Of a stretch of DNA of 64,000 nt, positions 27,201 through 35,083 are shown in pieces. The stretch lies in the NCBI RefSeq assembly GCF_006538365.1, contig NZ_BJKN01000002.1:143266-207265 (forward strand), in the 5' to 3' direction. How positions within the stretch are numbered: position 1 is the stretch's first letter; every line of letters begins with the position of its first letter. A program made the position numbers and the translations under genes. The notes below the pieces were generated by a model. It was not told the origin of the DNA and did not search any database. It saw only the letters and a list, made by a program, of their open reading frames with translations. The stretch comes from Moorella sp. E308F (GTDB lineage Bacteria > Bacillota > DSM-521 > Neomoorellales > Neomoorellaceae).

Positions 27201-28783
27201 CCCCCATGGAGTTCGTCGTCGGGTGTTCCCAAAAGTCCGTCCGGTCCCGGTAGCGGGTATTCCCGCATCCCCCAATCGATGCGGTTCGTTTTCGCCGCCC
27301 ACGTCAGGACCGCCAGGGTAAGGGCGCGGGGATGGGTCGTAGTGGGTCGCGGCGGGGTGATCCCGTAATCGGGGGTAGCGGTCGCAGCCGTCCGCCCGAA
27401 CCGGTCAAAGCCCAGTTCCGCCACGGCGAACCGCTCGAGTTCGAAAACTTCGTTGAGCGAGTAGCGGCCGTCGAGATCGGTTACGGTGGCATACTGCACA
27501 CTGCCGTCTTTGAAGCGCGTGCCCACGGGGATATAGGGGATACCTTCCTCGATATAGTTCCCGGCAGCATCCGTATCGCGTACGCCGTTGCCGTTCTCGT
27601 CCCTGAAGACCATGCCGCTGATCCAGCCGAACCAGCGCGGGATCCCGATATCGCCCATATCAATCGTTTCACCCGCGGCGATCTGGACAGTACGGAAGGA
27701 GATGATGTAGTCGAGGGGTTCATCCCAGATGGCCATCTGATAGAGACCTGCAGGAACGTTGGTGATGGTAAAGGTTCCGTCAGGGTTGCCCCGGCCGGTA
27801 TAGACCTGTTCGTCGGTGCGGCCGATATCGGTAAGAGCGATCCAGGGCCGGTCGACGGGTCCGCCGAGGATCAGGGGCCTGACTGGCGGTGTGAACTCGA
27901 TGATCGTACGGACGCGGCCGGTGATCGTGCCCGTTCCCGCTCCGGGGGCGAACTCCTTCGGCCTGACAAAACCGAACCAGACCAGGGGTGCCCTGAAACC
28001 CTCGCGTGGGCTATACCCGTCGTTACCTTCTTCAATCCAGGCGTCAATGACGTGGGTACCCTCGATGGTTGTGGTCTGGATCCAGTCGCTGCCGTCGGGC
28101 GGGATCGCCTGCACCCCGTACTTGCCCGGCGGGAGGTTTTCAATGACGGCGTCGCCGTTTTCATCCGTCCAGATTATGCCGCCGGTGTTCGGCACTGGTA
28201 CCGGTTTCCCGTCCGGACCGATAATCAGGTTGCCGCTGGCGTCACGCTTGTAAACCGTTCCGAGGGGGTTGCCGAAATAGTCGACCGTAACCTCGCCGGC
28301 GGCATCTGCGAGCACGATGCGGAACCCCGGCAGGCCGTGTTCGAGGGGGAAGTCATCCTCGCCGTTGACAGGGTGGATATCTTCAAAGACGTGAACGCGG
28401 ATTTTGGCAAGCGGCAAGGGGTGGGGCTGCAACTCAACGGTCAGCGTACTGTCACGCGTCAGGTTGATCCAGTTACCCCCGAGCTTGTAGCCGGGAGCCA
28501 GGACGGAGACGAGGTATTTGCCGGCCGGCAGGGAGACGGTGGGTTGCCTGGAGTCCCCGGTGGCCACGACCGCACTGTGGCTGGCGCCGGGCTTCAACGA
28601 AGGCCAGTTGGCCGGATCGGGGTCGAAAGGATCTCCCACGTTGTCCTGGTTGACGATAAATTGGAAATTCGTTATGGGTATACCTGTACCGACTTGCGAG
28701 ACAGTTACTGTGAGTTGAAAAATGCCCATTTGTTTAGTGGGACTTTTCCTGGATATTACTGGCTCCTTTGTACTAATATCCAT
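24272..28783 (-). CDS. Giant SdrD-like/IPT/parallel beta-helix protein
   Basis: A 1503-residue multidomain protein. The first ~1000 residues hold several carboxypeptidase-regulatory/SdrD B-like repeats (for example ISGMVFRDENGNGVRDTD, ISGIVYYATMRNE, IVGFLLDDVN). Then comes an IPT/TIG domain (VNPVYVTLTGNRLIFIRGRNFG) and a right-handed parallel beta-helix of Asn-rich turns (NNVILSNGG, YNNLVQGN, NNTVAKN). It ends with the DFDDQPRPRGAGVDIGADE motif seen at the C-terminus of beta-helix surface proteins. No signal peptide or anchor is visible, odd for this architecture. Start ATG 28783 has a weak ribosome site; ATG 28729 is possible. It leads the MCO cassette and may be its scaffold. Base composition looks more GC-rich than the flanks. 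Confidence 0.82.
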   Translation of the reverse strand: MDISTKEPVISRKSPTKQMGIFQLTVTVSQVGTGIPITNFQFIVNQDNVGDPFDPDPANWPSLKPGASHSAVVATGDSRQPTVSLPAGKYLVSVLAPGYKLGGNWINLTRDSTLTVELQPHPLPLAKIRVHVFEDIHPVNGEDDFPLEHGLPGFRIVLADAAGEVTVDYFGNPLGTVYKRDASGNLIIGPDGKPVPVPNTGGIIWTDENGDAVIENLPPGKYGVQAIPPDGSDWIQTTTIEGTHVIDAWIEEGNDGYSPREGFRAPLVWFGFVRPKEFAPGAGTGTITGRVRTIIEFTPPVRPLILGGPVDRPWIALTDIGRTDEQVYTGRGNPDGTFTITNVPAGLYQMAIWDEPLDYIISFRTVQIAAGETIDMGDIGIPRWFGWISGMVFRDENGNGVRDTDAAGNYIEEGIPYIPVGTRFKDGSVQYATVTDLDGRYSLNEVFELERFAVAELGFDRFGRTAATATPDYGITPPRPTTTHPRALTLAVLTWAAKTNRIDWGMREYPLPGPDGLLGTPDDELHGGISGIVYYATMRNELNPRYAVAEDYEPGIPNVTVNLYRLNDDGSTTLINSVQTDAWQHPTDCVRPDGSVDPGCIEVPNASNQIKDGVFDGGYSFATYFEPYFGAPGAVEKPLPPGTYLVQVVPPADPYNLWPDGSPKPLYKVLDPGAVNTGQGDRFVALSMTTRDQPASATDAALFRLPPPPYYGDKYDTKIVTVSPGQNAVADFFLYTDVPVPGRIVGFLLDDVNIETDPNFIYYGEKRGIPYTPVGIRDYTGRLITTVHSDANGIFEVLLPSTYTRNVPTPSGVAPGMYLVVGNDPGDPGRPNIRYNPNYQTLTMVFDVWPGKTTYADVALFPITAFVGRPGAQFSRPPLCQTTGAPEIGSVNPVYVTLTGNRLIFIRGRNFGAHPGTVTLNGRAIPVLAWRDTFILTYVPRSFAAGPAQMVITSSAGIPSTLGITIHVLVPGIYDPPIVNATTRTTIQAAIDRAAPGSLIIINPGVYYESPILYKNVKLQGMGAWVTRLDGRFFASYRQQWETRLAAITFDGPQEIPRGQVITVVAEDGAFGPAFTTQIDGLTITGARGEEGGGIVANAYCRYLEISNNVILSNGGGFGGAIMIGRPYAGDNQNDGVHIHHNRILNNGGISLAGGVGIFTGADGYEFDHNEVCGNYSAEYGGGLSHFGLSDGGRIHHNKFLFNASFDEGAGIFVGGEQPIPPATLSPGSGAVDIYNNLVQGNLANDDGGGIRLLRAGTHRINIYNNIITNNVSTDLGGGIALDDASNVVIVNNTVAKNITTATAEDSDGRPHGAGLVSEANSAAFQASLPPGAPTFSNPVLFNNIFWDNRAGWYDQTLNNGRGGIAGIGAPADPNPVNVIDLEVFGTPTPEVLSPRYCSLSQPYGVPVPTNIVGVNPSFVMPYDTTVTAVAFNMEPDFKTVKIITVEPQLQGDYHLKPNSPVIDRGTTTLVVNGDIYNAPTTDFDDQPRPRGAGVDIGADEAR

Positions 28784-28961
28784 ATTGTCCCAACCCCCAG
28801 TTAAAACTTTGGATTATCTTATTCTTATTCTTATTGTTATAAATTGGTTACTGAGGGTTGAGATAGAGTTATGATTGTGGTAGGGATAGTGGTGCTGATC
28901 GTACGGCTGGTAAAAGAGCCCGGAGGCGGACGGCGGACAGGTGTCCTATAGATATGAAATA

Positions 28962-28990
28962 AAACAGGGAGGCGATGCCCTTCCCTGTTT
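28962..28990. terminator. Inverted repeat between the Mn-catalase-like gene and the giant gene
   Basis: AAACAGGGA (28962-28970) pairs with TCCCTGTTT (28982-28990). Read on the minus strand it is followed by TTTATTTC, so it may terminate the minus-strand gene starting at 29725. The 28784-29038 region holds no gene; a short ATAAGA tandem lies at about 28820-28838. Confidence 0.6.
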
Positions 28991-29038
28991 ACGATCTTGC
29001 CCTATAGTACTTTTTGACAAAAGCCGTCCCCAACTATC

Positions 29039-29725
29039 TTACTGGGGCGGGATTTGCGGCTGGTCAAAGGACGGTGGTTGCGGGTTATGCAGGGAGGACC
29101 CCACATAGTTGCCGGGTGTGGACAGGTTGAAAAAGAGCCGGGCGTCCTTGTCCACACCCCAGTTTTGGGTGGAGCCGGTGCCCCGGACCTTCTGGAAGCA
29201 TTCCCGGAACATGGTGTTGTGCGCCTCTTCCCTGTTTAGCAGGAAATCGATCATCTGCCGAATATACCGGTCGGCGATTTGCCGGTGCAGATATTCATAA
29301 ACAACCTTGGCACGTTGTTCGGCGGCGATGTTGGAAAGCAGGTCCGCGGGCAGGTCACCGGTGGCTTCAATGTAAGACGCTGTCCACACCTGGCCGGAGG
29401 CGTTGCTGTAAAAGGGATTGAGTCCGGTCATTACATGCGCCTGAACATTGCCGATGGTGGCGTTCATGGCCTGGGGTTCATGGCCGTTCAAGAGGTTGAC
29501 TGCCGTACATACCATTTCCAGGTGACTGAGTTCCTCCGCGGCGATGTCAAGGAAAATATCCTTGATGGCCGGGTCTTGAATGCGAAAACTTTGGGCCAGG
29601 TACTGTAACCCGGCTTTCAGCTCACCGTGGGGGCCCCCGATTTGCTCCTGCAAAAGCGCCGCGTAGTTTGGGTTCGGCCGTTCCACACGCACCATTTCTA
29701 GCAGGTTCTTATCGTGCTTGAACAT
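29039..29725 (-). CDS. Manganese catalase-family / CotJC-like protein, copy 1
   Basis: A 228-residue ferritin-like protein of the Mn catalase family, near spore protein CotJC. Expected di-metal ligands are visible: Glu35 (GPHGELKAG), Glu65 and His68 (AAEELSHLEM), Glu in IAAEQRAK and Glu/His in NREEAHNTMF. It would disproportionate hydrogen peroxide if metallated. About 13 residues differ from the copy at 59792-60478. ATG behind AAGGGGG. No partner CotJA/CotJB gene is present. Confidence 0.87.
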   Translation of the reverse strand: MFKHDKNLLEMVRVERPNPNYAALLQEQIGGPHGELKAGLQYLAQSFRIQDPAIKDIFLDIAAEELSHLEMVCTAVNLLNGHEPQAMNATIGNVQAHVMTGLNPFYSNASGQVWTASYIEATGDLPADLLSNIAAEQRAKVVYEYLHRQIADRYIRQMIDFLLNREEAHNTMFRECFQKVRGTGSTQNWGVDKDARLFFNLSTPGNYVGSSLHNPQPPSFDQPQIPPQ

Positions 29726-30071
29726 GTTATTCCCCCTTTCTTAGTCTATTATCCCATACTGGGCTTCATGGTATGTACCCTGTTAAAGCATGCTTGATTT
29801 AATTGTTTACCCGGACCAAGATGGAAAAGGCGTGGGAAGCCTGGGATGAAGCCGAATGGGCTTTCAAGGGGGAAACATGCAGCGGTTATAGGTGAAGTTA
29901 ACCGCGCCTATGTGAAAGAGGGTTTACTATCCAGGGACGAAGGGAGGTTTCTTTAACAGGTATTCTGAATACATGCTTAAAAAACCTTGAAGATACGCTT
30001 TATTTATGATTAATTTAATCTAGTATGAACGGTAAACGGCATTTATATGATATTCTGTTGAGGTGACGGAA
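29726..30071. other. Intergenic stretch, possible gene remnant
   Basis: No complete gene seen. A short open stretch at 29821-29895 (reading MEKAWEAWDEAEWAF...) and an overlapping one ending with a TAA near 29957 (reading EVNRAYVKEGLLSRDEG) look protein-like in composition and may be the worn 3' end of a lost gene. No homologue recognised. AT-rich sequence at 29960-30055 probably holds the promoter of the next operon. Confidence 0.3.
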
Positions 30072-31097
30072 ATGGCTCTGGAGCTGAAAGCGGAATCAAG
30101 GGATTATCGTTTGCCGCAAACTCTCGAAGTGATCCGGGGGAATATTGTCAAATACGGCAATCCCCTGGGCCTTAAGGGAAATGAGGTTGCTGGGTGGGCC
30201 AGAGATCTCAACCTGCCGCGGCAGGGGGATGTGCTTTTATATACCGGCGGCGAGTATCAACTGGTCCCCTACATTGATAGCCTGGTAGATATGCTCACCA
30301 GAATGAACCAGGGCAGCGTAGGATTTTCCTTGATGATGGGCGTCCGCAACCTGATCGACAGGGTGGGGATCAATCCCGAAAAGATTGTTGCCGGCGTGCG
30401 CTCCAGGGATCGGGAGCGCTACCGGGATGTCAGCCGCAAGGCCGCCCTGATCCTTCAGGAGATGGGCCTGAAAAAAATCTGTTATCTGGGCGAAGAAGAG
30501 ATCTACAGCGGGGCTCTTCTTTATGAATACGGTTTCGTAGGCGACCTGCGTCAGCACGCCCGCAAGGTTGCCGAGTTAATTAATTCAACCGGCGCCAGAG
30601 CCATCATTTGCCTATCGCCCCATTCGGCGGAAATTTTTAAGCTGATTTATCCCGAGCTATTGGAAAATTTTAATTACGAAGTTAAAACCTTCCTGGAAGC
30701 GGTCTACGATCTGGTTAAGGATGCCCCCGGGCGTCTGCCTACCGGTTTTTCGGGAAACGTAACGGTCCACGATTCCTGTCGCATGGCCAGGGAACTGGGT
30801 ATTACGGAAGAGATCAGGGATATCCTGGGCAAGATGGAGGGAGTTAATTTAATAGAACCGGAGCTCAACCGGCGTTGGACGACCTGCTGCGGCGGGCCCG
30901 GCAAGGTCCTTTTCCCTGAATTGTCCGGGAAGATCGCTGCCCGCCGGGTTGGCGAACTCGCGGCCACCAATGCCGATCTGGTTATCACCTTCTGCCCTTA
31001 TTGCCTAGCGGCTCTCGATAAGGGTCGACGTGAGGGGCACAAGAATATCCAGCTTGAGGACTTTATTGAGTTTCTTTACAGGGGGATTGCCAAATGA
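30072..31097 (+). CDS. CCG-domain Fe-S protein (HdrB/LutA-like)
   Basis: A 341-residue protein of the cysteine-rich (Fe-S)-binding family found in HdrB, GlpC and LutA. The C-terminal CCG motif is intact: HDSCR, then TTCCGGPGK, then FCPYC. The first CCG repeat seems to have lost its cysteines (YTGGEYQL), so only one non-cubane or 4Fe-4S site is expected. ATG 30072 is chosen for GAGGTGA at the right distance; GTG 30063 is too close. The stop overlaps the next start (ATGA), so the pair is coupled. Likely electron transfer to an oxidoreductase or quinone; substrate unknown. Confidence 0.82.
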   Translation: MALELKAESRDYRLPQTLEVIRGNIVKYGNPLGLKGNEVAGWARDLNLPRQGDVLLYTGGEYQLVPYIDSLVDMLTRMNQGSVGFSLMMGVRNLIDRVGINPEKIVAGVRSRDRERYRDVSRKAALILQEMGLKKICYLGEEEIYSGALLYEYGFVGDLRQHARKVAELINSTGARAIICLSPHSAEIFKLIYPELLENFNYEVKTFLEAVYDLVKDAPGRLPTGFSGNVTVHDSCRMARELGITEEIRDILGKMEGVNLIEPELNRRWTTCCGGPGKVLFPELSGKIAARRVGELAATNADLVITFCPYCLAALDKGRREGHKNIQLEDFIEFLYRGIAK

Positions 31098-32311
31098 GTT
31101 CGGTGCTGGAACGCTTGTTGCAAAAGTATACGGCGGAGCTTAATAAAGCCTCCGATGACCCCAATATTCAGCTAGCTCTTTCCCGGGGTGTTAAATCTTA
31201 TCGAGATAATACCGAAGCTGCCCTCAAACGCTTCCCCCATACGACCAAGTTGGCCGAGGAAGTGCGCGCTATAAAGGAATCTGCCATCGAACGCATGGAT
31301 GAATTGGTGACTCAAGCCAGGCAAGCCATCGAAGCTAACCACGGCAAGACCTACTTGGCAAAATCGCGTGAAGACGCCTTGAAATTGGCGGCGGACATCA
31401 TTGGCACAGGAAAGATAGTGGTTAAAGGCAAGAGCATTTTGGGCGAAGAGCTGGAAATAAGGGACTACCTTATCGAAAAAGGCAACGAAGTCTGGGAAAC
31501 AGACCTGGGGGAGTTTTTGTTACAACTGCGGCATGAAAGGCCCATGCACATCGTTTCGCCTTCCATTCATGTACCCCGGGAGCAGGTGGCGGAATTATTT
31601 TCCGAGTTTTTCGGCCGGGAAATTCCTCCGGATATTGCCGCCGAAGTCGGGGCCGTTAGGGAATTCATGAGGGAAAAGTATTTCAGAGCCCATTTCGGCA
31701 TGAGCGGTGCCAACGTAGTGGCGGCGGACTGCGGAGCAATGGTTATTATTGAAAATGAAGGCAACGCCCGCATATGCACCGCCGTCCCGCCGGTGCATAT
31801 CGCTCTGGTGGGGATCGAAAAAGTGGTGCCCACTTTCCAGGAGGCCATGAAAGTGGCCGAAGTTACCTGGCGCTATGCCAACTATACTGTCCCCGGTTAT
31901 GTGAATATTATCAGCGGGCCCAGCAAGACGGGAGACATCGAAAAGGTAACCGCCTATGGCGCTCACGGCCCTAGGGAACTTCACGTTATCTTTGTGGATA
32001 ACGGCCGCAGCGAAATGGCTGCCGATCCTCTCTTCAGGCAGGGTTTGTATTGCTTAAGATGCGGGGGCTGCATGTACGAATGCCCCGTCTTTCAACTGAC
32101 CGCCGGGTATTTCGGTTATCGTTATCTGGGAGGCATAGGAGCCATCTGGACGGCTTTCGTGGCCGGTGGCATGGATAATGCCGTGCCGCTAATTTACACC
32201 TGTCTCCGCTGCGGCCGGTGCGTGGAGCGCTGTCCGGTAAGCATCGATGTTCCGTCTATGATCGCCGAACTGCGCCGGCGAATAGTTGAGCTTGCCAATG
32301 AAGCCAGTTAA
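31094..32311 (+). CDS. LUD-domain iron-sulfur protein (LutB-like)
   Basis: A 405-residue protein with an N-terminal LUD domain (about 60-300; GANVVAADCGAMVIIENEG is typical) and two C-terminal 4Fe-4S motifs, CLRCGGCMYECP and CLRCGRCVERCP. It resembles LutB of L-lactate oxidation, but LutC is missing and the upstream partner is only half LutA-like. It may couple oxidation of a hydroxy acid or a methyl-group donor pathway to electron carriers. It overlaps the upstream gene by 4 bases. Confidence 0.85.
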   Translation: MSSVLERLLQKYTAELNKASDDPNIQLALSRGVKSYRDNTEAALKRFPHTTKLAEEVRAIKESAIERMDELVTQARQAIEANHGKTYLAKSREDALKLAADIIGTGKIVVKGKSILGEELEIRDYLIEKGNEVWETDLGEFLLQLRHERPMHIVSPSIHVPREQVAELFSEFFGREIPPDIAAEVGAVREFMREKYFRAHFGMSGANVVAADCGAMVIIENEGNARICTAVPPVHIALVGIEKVVPTFQEAMKVAEVTWRYANYTVPGYVNIISGPSKTGDIEKVTAYGAHGPRELHVIFVDNGRSEMAADPLFRQGLYCLRCGGCMYECPVFQLTAGYFGYRYLGGIGAIWTAFVAGGMDNAVPLIYTCLRCGRCVERCPVSIDVPSMIAELRRRIVELANEAS

Positions 32312-32704
32312 TAAATGCGACGCAGTAGCGGCGACTAAGTAAGGCTCAGTAACTTCATTCGGGCGGCTCCGGGTATTACTCCCCTTGCTCAACCGGCAAC
32401 CCTCAGGTTAAAAATAAAGAAAAAGCTACCAGAAATAAAATCGATACCAGAGGAATGGAGGTGCAGGGAAATGAGTATTGCCCCGGTGGAACTGGCGGCA
32501 GGACGGGAACGGTACACTTATGAGGATTATTCGGCGCGAACATTGCTATCGGTGCATGGCTGGAATGAGACTCGGGGACTAAATGCCGAGCCAATTTTAT
32601 TTTTAAAGAAGGAATTTTTGATCAGAAGTAGAATATAAGTATATACAAGTAGTTGGAGCACGAATATTTCAAACAACACATGTATTTTTGGAGGGTTGGC
32701 AGAA
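32312..32704. other. Intergenic region before the methyltransferase genes
   Basis: Contains the short Uma2-like ORF at 32471-32638. A small hairpin AACC...GGTT at about 32390-32408 is followed by A-rich sequence. The 3' part (32639-32690) is AT-rich and likely holds the promoter of the methyltransferase operon. No sigma-54 site was found here. Confidence 0.4.
32471..32638 (+). pseudogene. Truncated Uma2-family (DUF820) nuclease remnant
   Basis: A 55-codon ORF behind GGAGGTG. Its first ~20 residues contain ERYTYEDY, the usual opening of Uma2-family PD-(D/E)XK proteins, then lose similarity and stop. It is too short to fold as the nuclease, so a remnant or a chance N-terminal fragment is likely. 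Low confidence. Confidence 0.35.
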
Positions 32705-33505
32705 ATGCTTATAATTGGCGAGAAGCTCAACAGTGCAATTCCCAGCGTGCGTCAAATTATGGAGGAGAAAGATGTGGCGGCTGTTCAGGATCTGGCACTC
32801 AGGCAAGCAGCAGCAGGAGCCCATTATCTAGATGTGAACACTGCTCACTGCAGTGATGAAATAGCGTATATGGAATGGATTGTACGTACTGTTCAAGAGG
32901 TAACCGATGCGCCTTTATGCATTGACAGTACGGTGGGTCCGGTAATTGAGAAAGCATTGGAAACTGTTAAGGGGGATAAGAGCCGTGTCTTGATTAACTC
33001 TATTTCACTGGAAAAAAATCGCCTGGAACAGGTGTTGCCCCTTATTCTGGAGTACCAGTGTCCCGTAATTGGGCTGACCGTTGATGACAACGGTATTCCT
33101 AAAACCGTAGAAGACCGTATCAATATTGCTGAGCGCATGGTGGAGCTCCTGTCCAAACACAACTATAATTTGGACAACCTTTATATCGATCCTCTGGTGC
33201 TTCCTCTAGCGGTAAATCATGCAAATGCGGTAATCTTTTTTCAATGCCTGAGCGAAATTAAACGCTTGTTTAAAGTAAAAACAGTGTCCGGTTTAAGCAA
33301 CATTTCTTTCAACATGCCCAAACGAAAGCTCATCAACCGCTATTTCCTGGCCATATGCATGGCGCATGGGATGGACGCGGCTATACTAGACCCCCTGGAC
33401 AATAAGATCATGACAGCGGTGAGTACGGTCAAATTATTATTGGGCAACGATCCTTTTGGTAAAAACTTCTTAAAGGCGTATAGAAAAGGAACATTAGAGG
33501 ATTAA
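32705..33505 (+). CDS. Methyltetrahydrofolate:corrinoid methyltransferase (pterin-binding, MtvA/AcsE-like)
   Basis: A 266-residue TIM-barrel protein of the pterin-binding family that moves methyl groups between a corrinoid protein and tetrahydrofolate. Seen: IIGEKLNSAIPSV opening, GAHYLDVNTA (D-x-N), PLCIDSTVGPVIEKAL, LINSISLEK, LTVDDNGIP, IDPLVLPLA and KTVSGLSNISFNMP. These are standard for AcsE, MtgA and MtvA. ATG 32705 is chosen because GGAGGG lies 9 bases upstream; TTG 32696 is too close. First gene of a three-component methyltransferase set; probable component 2, delivering methyl to the Wood-Ljungdahl pathway. Confidence 0.88.
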   Translation: MLIIGEKLNSAIPSVRQIMEEKDVAAVQDLALRQAAAGAHYLDVNTAHCSDEIAYMEWIVRTVQEVTDAPLCIDSTVGPVIEKALETVKGDKSRVLINSISLEKNRLEQVLPLILEYQCPVIGLTVDDNGIPKTVEDRINIAERMVELLSKHNYNLDNLYIDPLVLPLAVNHANAVIFFQCLSEIKRLFKVKTVSGLSNISFNMPKRKLINRYFLAICMAHGMDAAILDPLDNKIMTAVSTVKLLLGNDPFGKNFLKAYRKGTLED

Positions 33506-33631
33506 GGGGGTTGTGAGTTACAAAAAAGGGGGTGAAGCACCCAAGAAAGGTGAGAAGGTGGTCAACTCAAGGTAGTATGTTGTATGGGGAAGAAGAGTTT
33601 ATTTAGTAAGCCAAAGGGAGGGAATTAGATC

Positions 33632-34804
33632 ATGAACGAGAAGGAAAGGCTTTATGAAGAGCGGTTTAAGCGTTACACTACAGCTCTGGAGGGCGGTAAG
33701 CCTGACAAAGTGCCAGTAGTTTTTCCTCTAGGCGAGTGGGTGGTCAAGTACACGGATACCACCCTTCAGGAAGCGTATTACGACGTTGACAAGGCGACAG
33801 AAGTTGTTGCCGGGTTGATCCGGGATCTGGATTTCGATGCTATGTTCGGCTCCATCAATCTATGGTGGCCCCCCATGTTTGATGCCATGGGTTGTAAGCT
33901 ATATAAGTTTCCGGGGATTTATTTTGAAGATAATTCAGGATTCCAATATATAGAAGAAGAATATATGAAGCCAGAAGACTACGACGAATTTATCGACAAT
34001 CCCACCCAATGGCTGGCAAACAAGTATTTACCACGTATAAGTGAAGAGTTTGTCGAACCAGGGTCGTACCGGGCTACTGTAGCTTTAATAAAGAGCGCCG
34101 CCGCCTTTGCCATGCATAACGCCAAGTCGGCGGCGGTAGGGGAAAAATGGGCGAAGGAATACGGGATAGTACCCTCGGGGACAGGTCTTACCAAGGCACC
34201 TTTTGATACCCTGGGCGATGCCTTGCGGGGCACGAAAGGGATCCTCCTGGACCTTCGCCGACGGCCCGAGAAAGTTCAGGCCGCGTGTGAAGCCATTGTA
34301 CCCCATAATATAGCCTATGCCATGATCACAGCGGGGGGAGATACTTCTCTACCCTGTTTCGCTCCTCTCCATAAAGGAGCCTATCCCTTCTTACGACTTG
34401 AACATTGGGAGAAATTCTACTGGCCTACCTGGAAGGCGGTTATCGAAGGACTTTGGGCCATGGGGAAAAGGACTTTCTTCTTTGCCGAAGGCGATTGGAC
34501 GCCGTATTTGGACAAGATAGCCGAATTGCCGGATAAGAGCATCGTTTTTTGCATTGACTTAACTGATGCCAAGAAAGCCAAAGAGGTGCTGGGAGGCAGA
34601 TTCTGCCTTTACGGAGGTGTGCCAACTACCCTGCTCACCTATGGCACGCCGCAAGAAGTGAAGGATTGTGTCAAGCAAGCCATAGAGGAATTAGGTGGCG
34701 ATGGAGGGTTTGTCCTTGCCGCTGGCGGAGTGGTCATGGGCGACGCCAAAAGGGAAAACATTGTTGCCATGCTCGAGGCAGCCAGGGAGTACGGTGTTTA
34801 TTAA
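33632..34804 (+). CDS. UROD-type methyltransferase (substrate:corrinoid, MtvB-like)
   Basis: A 390-residue protein of the uroporphyrinogen decarboxylase superfamily, which includes the demethylating methyltransferases MtaA, MtbA and MtvB. The surrounding genes for a corrinoid protein and a pterin methyltransferase point to a demethylase, component 1, rather than haem synthesis. Its substrate is not evident: a methoxylated aromatic is favoured by the AthLS-like genes downstream, but amines or thiols are possible. ATG behind GGGAGGG. A 126-base gap precedes it. Confidence 0.82.
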   Translation: MNEKERLYEERFKRYTTALEGGKPDKVPVVFPLGEWVVKYTDTTLQEAYYDVDKATEVVAGLIRDLDFDAMFGSINLWWPPMFDAMGCKLYKFPGIYFEDNSGFQYIEEEYMKPEDYDEFIDNPTQWLANKYLPRISEEFVEPGSYRATVALIKSAAAFAMHNAKSAAVGEKWAKEYGIVPSGTGLTKAPFDTLGDALRGTKGILLDLRRRPEKVQAACEAIVPHNIAYAMITAGGDTSLPCFAPLHKGAYPFLRLEHWEKFYWPTWKAVIEGLWAMGKRTFFFAEGDWTPYLDKIAELPDKSIVFCIDLTDAKKAKEVLGGRFCLYGGVPTTLLTYGTPQEVKDCVKQAIEELGGDGGFVLAAGGVVMGDAKRENIVAMLEAAREYGVY

Positions 34805-34835
34805 ACTTTGACAGGGGTAAGAGGAGGTGGACAGA

Positions 34836-35009
34836 ATGGCCGAAATTAAGGCAAAAGATTTTGTGGCAGAAGCAGGTTCGTGTGTACCGTGGAAGATTAA
34901 AAAAGAAGAATTCGGGCAATTAGCCGGCAACGAGGAAATTGTAAAAAAGGAATGGGAAAAGCTTGACGCCTTTGCCTATGCTTTTATCTGGTTCTGGGTA
35001 CAGCGCTAA
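34836..35009 (+). CDS. Small 57-residue protein in the methyltransferase operon
   Basis: Not recognised. A 57-residue acidic/basic protein with aromatic C-terminus (AYAFIWFWVQR) and a single Cys (GSCVPW). The excellent GAGGAGG site 7 bases before ATG 34836 and its place between component 1 and the corrinoid protein suggest a real gene, perhaps an accessory or stabilising subunit. Confidence 0.65.
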   Translation: MAEIKAKDFVAEAGSCVPWKIKKEEFGQLAGNEEIVKKEWEKLDAFAYAFIWFWVQR

Positions 35010-35083
35010 ATATCGAGTGATAAAGGAAAATTAATTCCAGGTAATGGAGCGCTGTTAAATATATTGAGAGGAGTGGGGTAGTT

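Noticed and set aside
24848..28804. Long plus-strand ORFs opposite the giant gene (24848-25792, 26420-27253, 27332-28804)
   Set aside because: They lie antisense to a protein with clear domain structure, have no ribosome sites or recognisable motifs, and are the usual by-product of GC-rich codon usage.
33513..33575. 20-codon GTG ORF between the two methyltransferase genes
   Set aside because: Too short to support. Sequence (YKKGGEAPKKGEK) is lysine-rich and hints at a small YjzC-like peptide, but no evidence beyond that.
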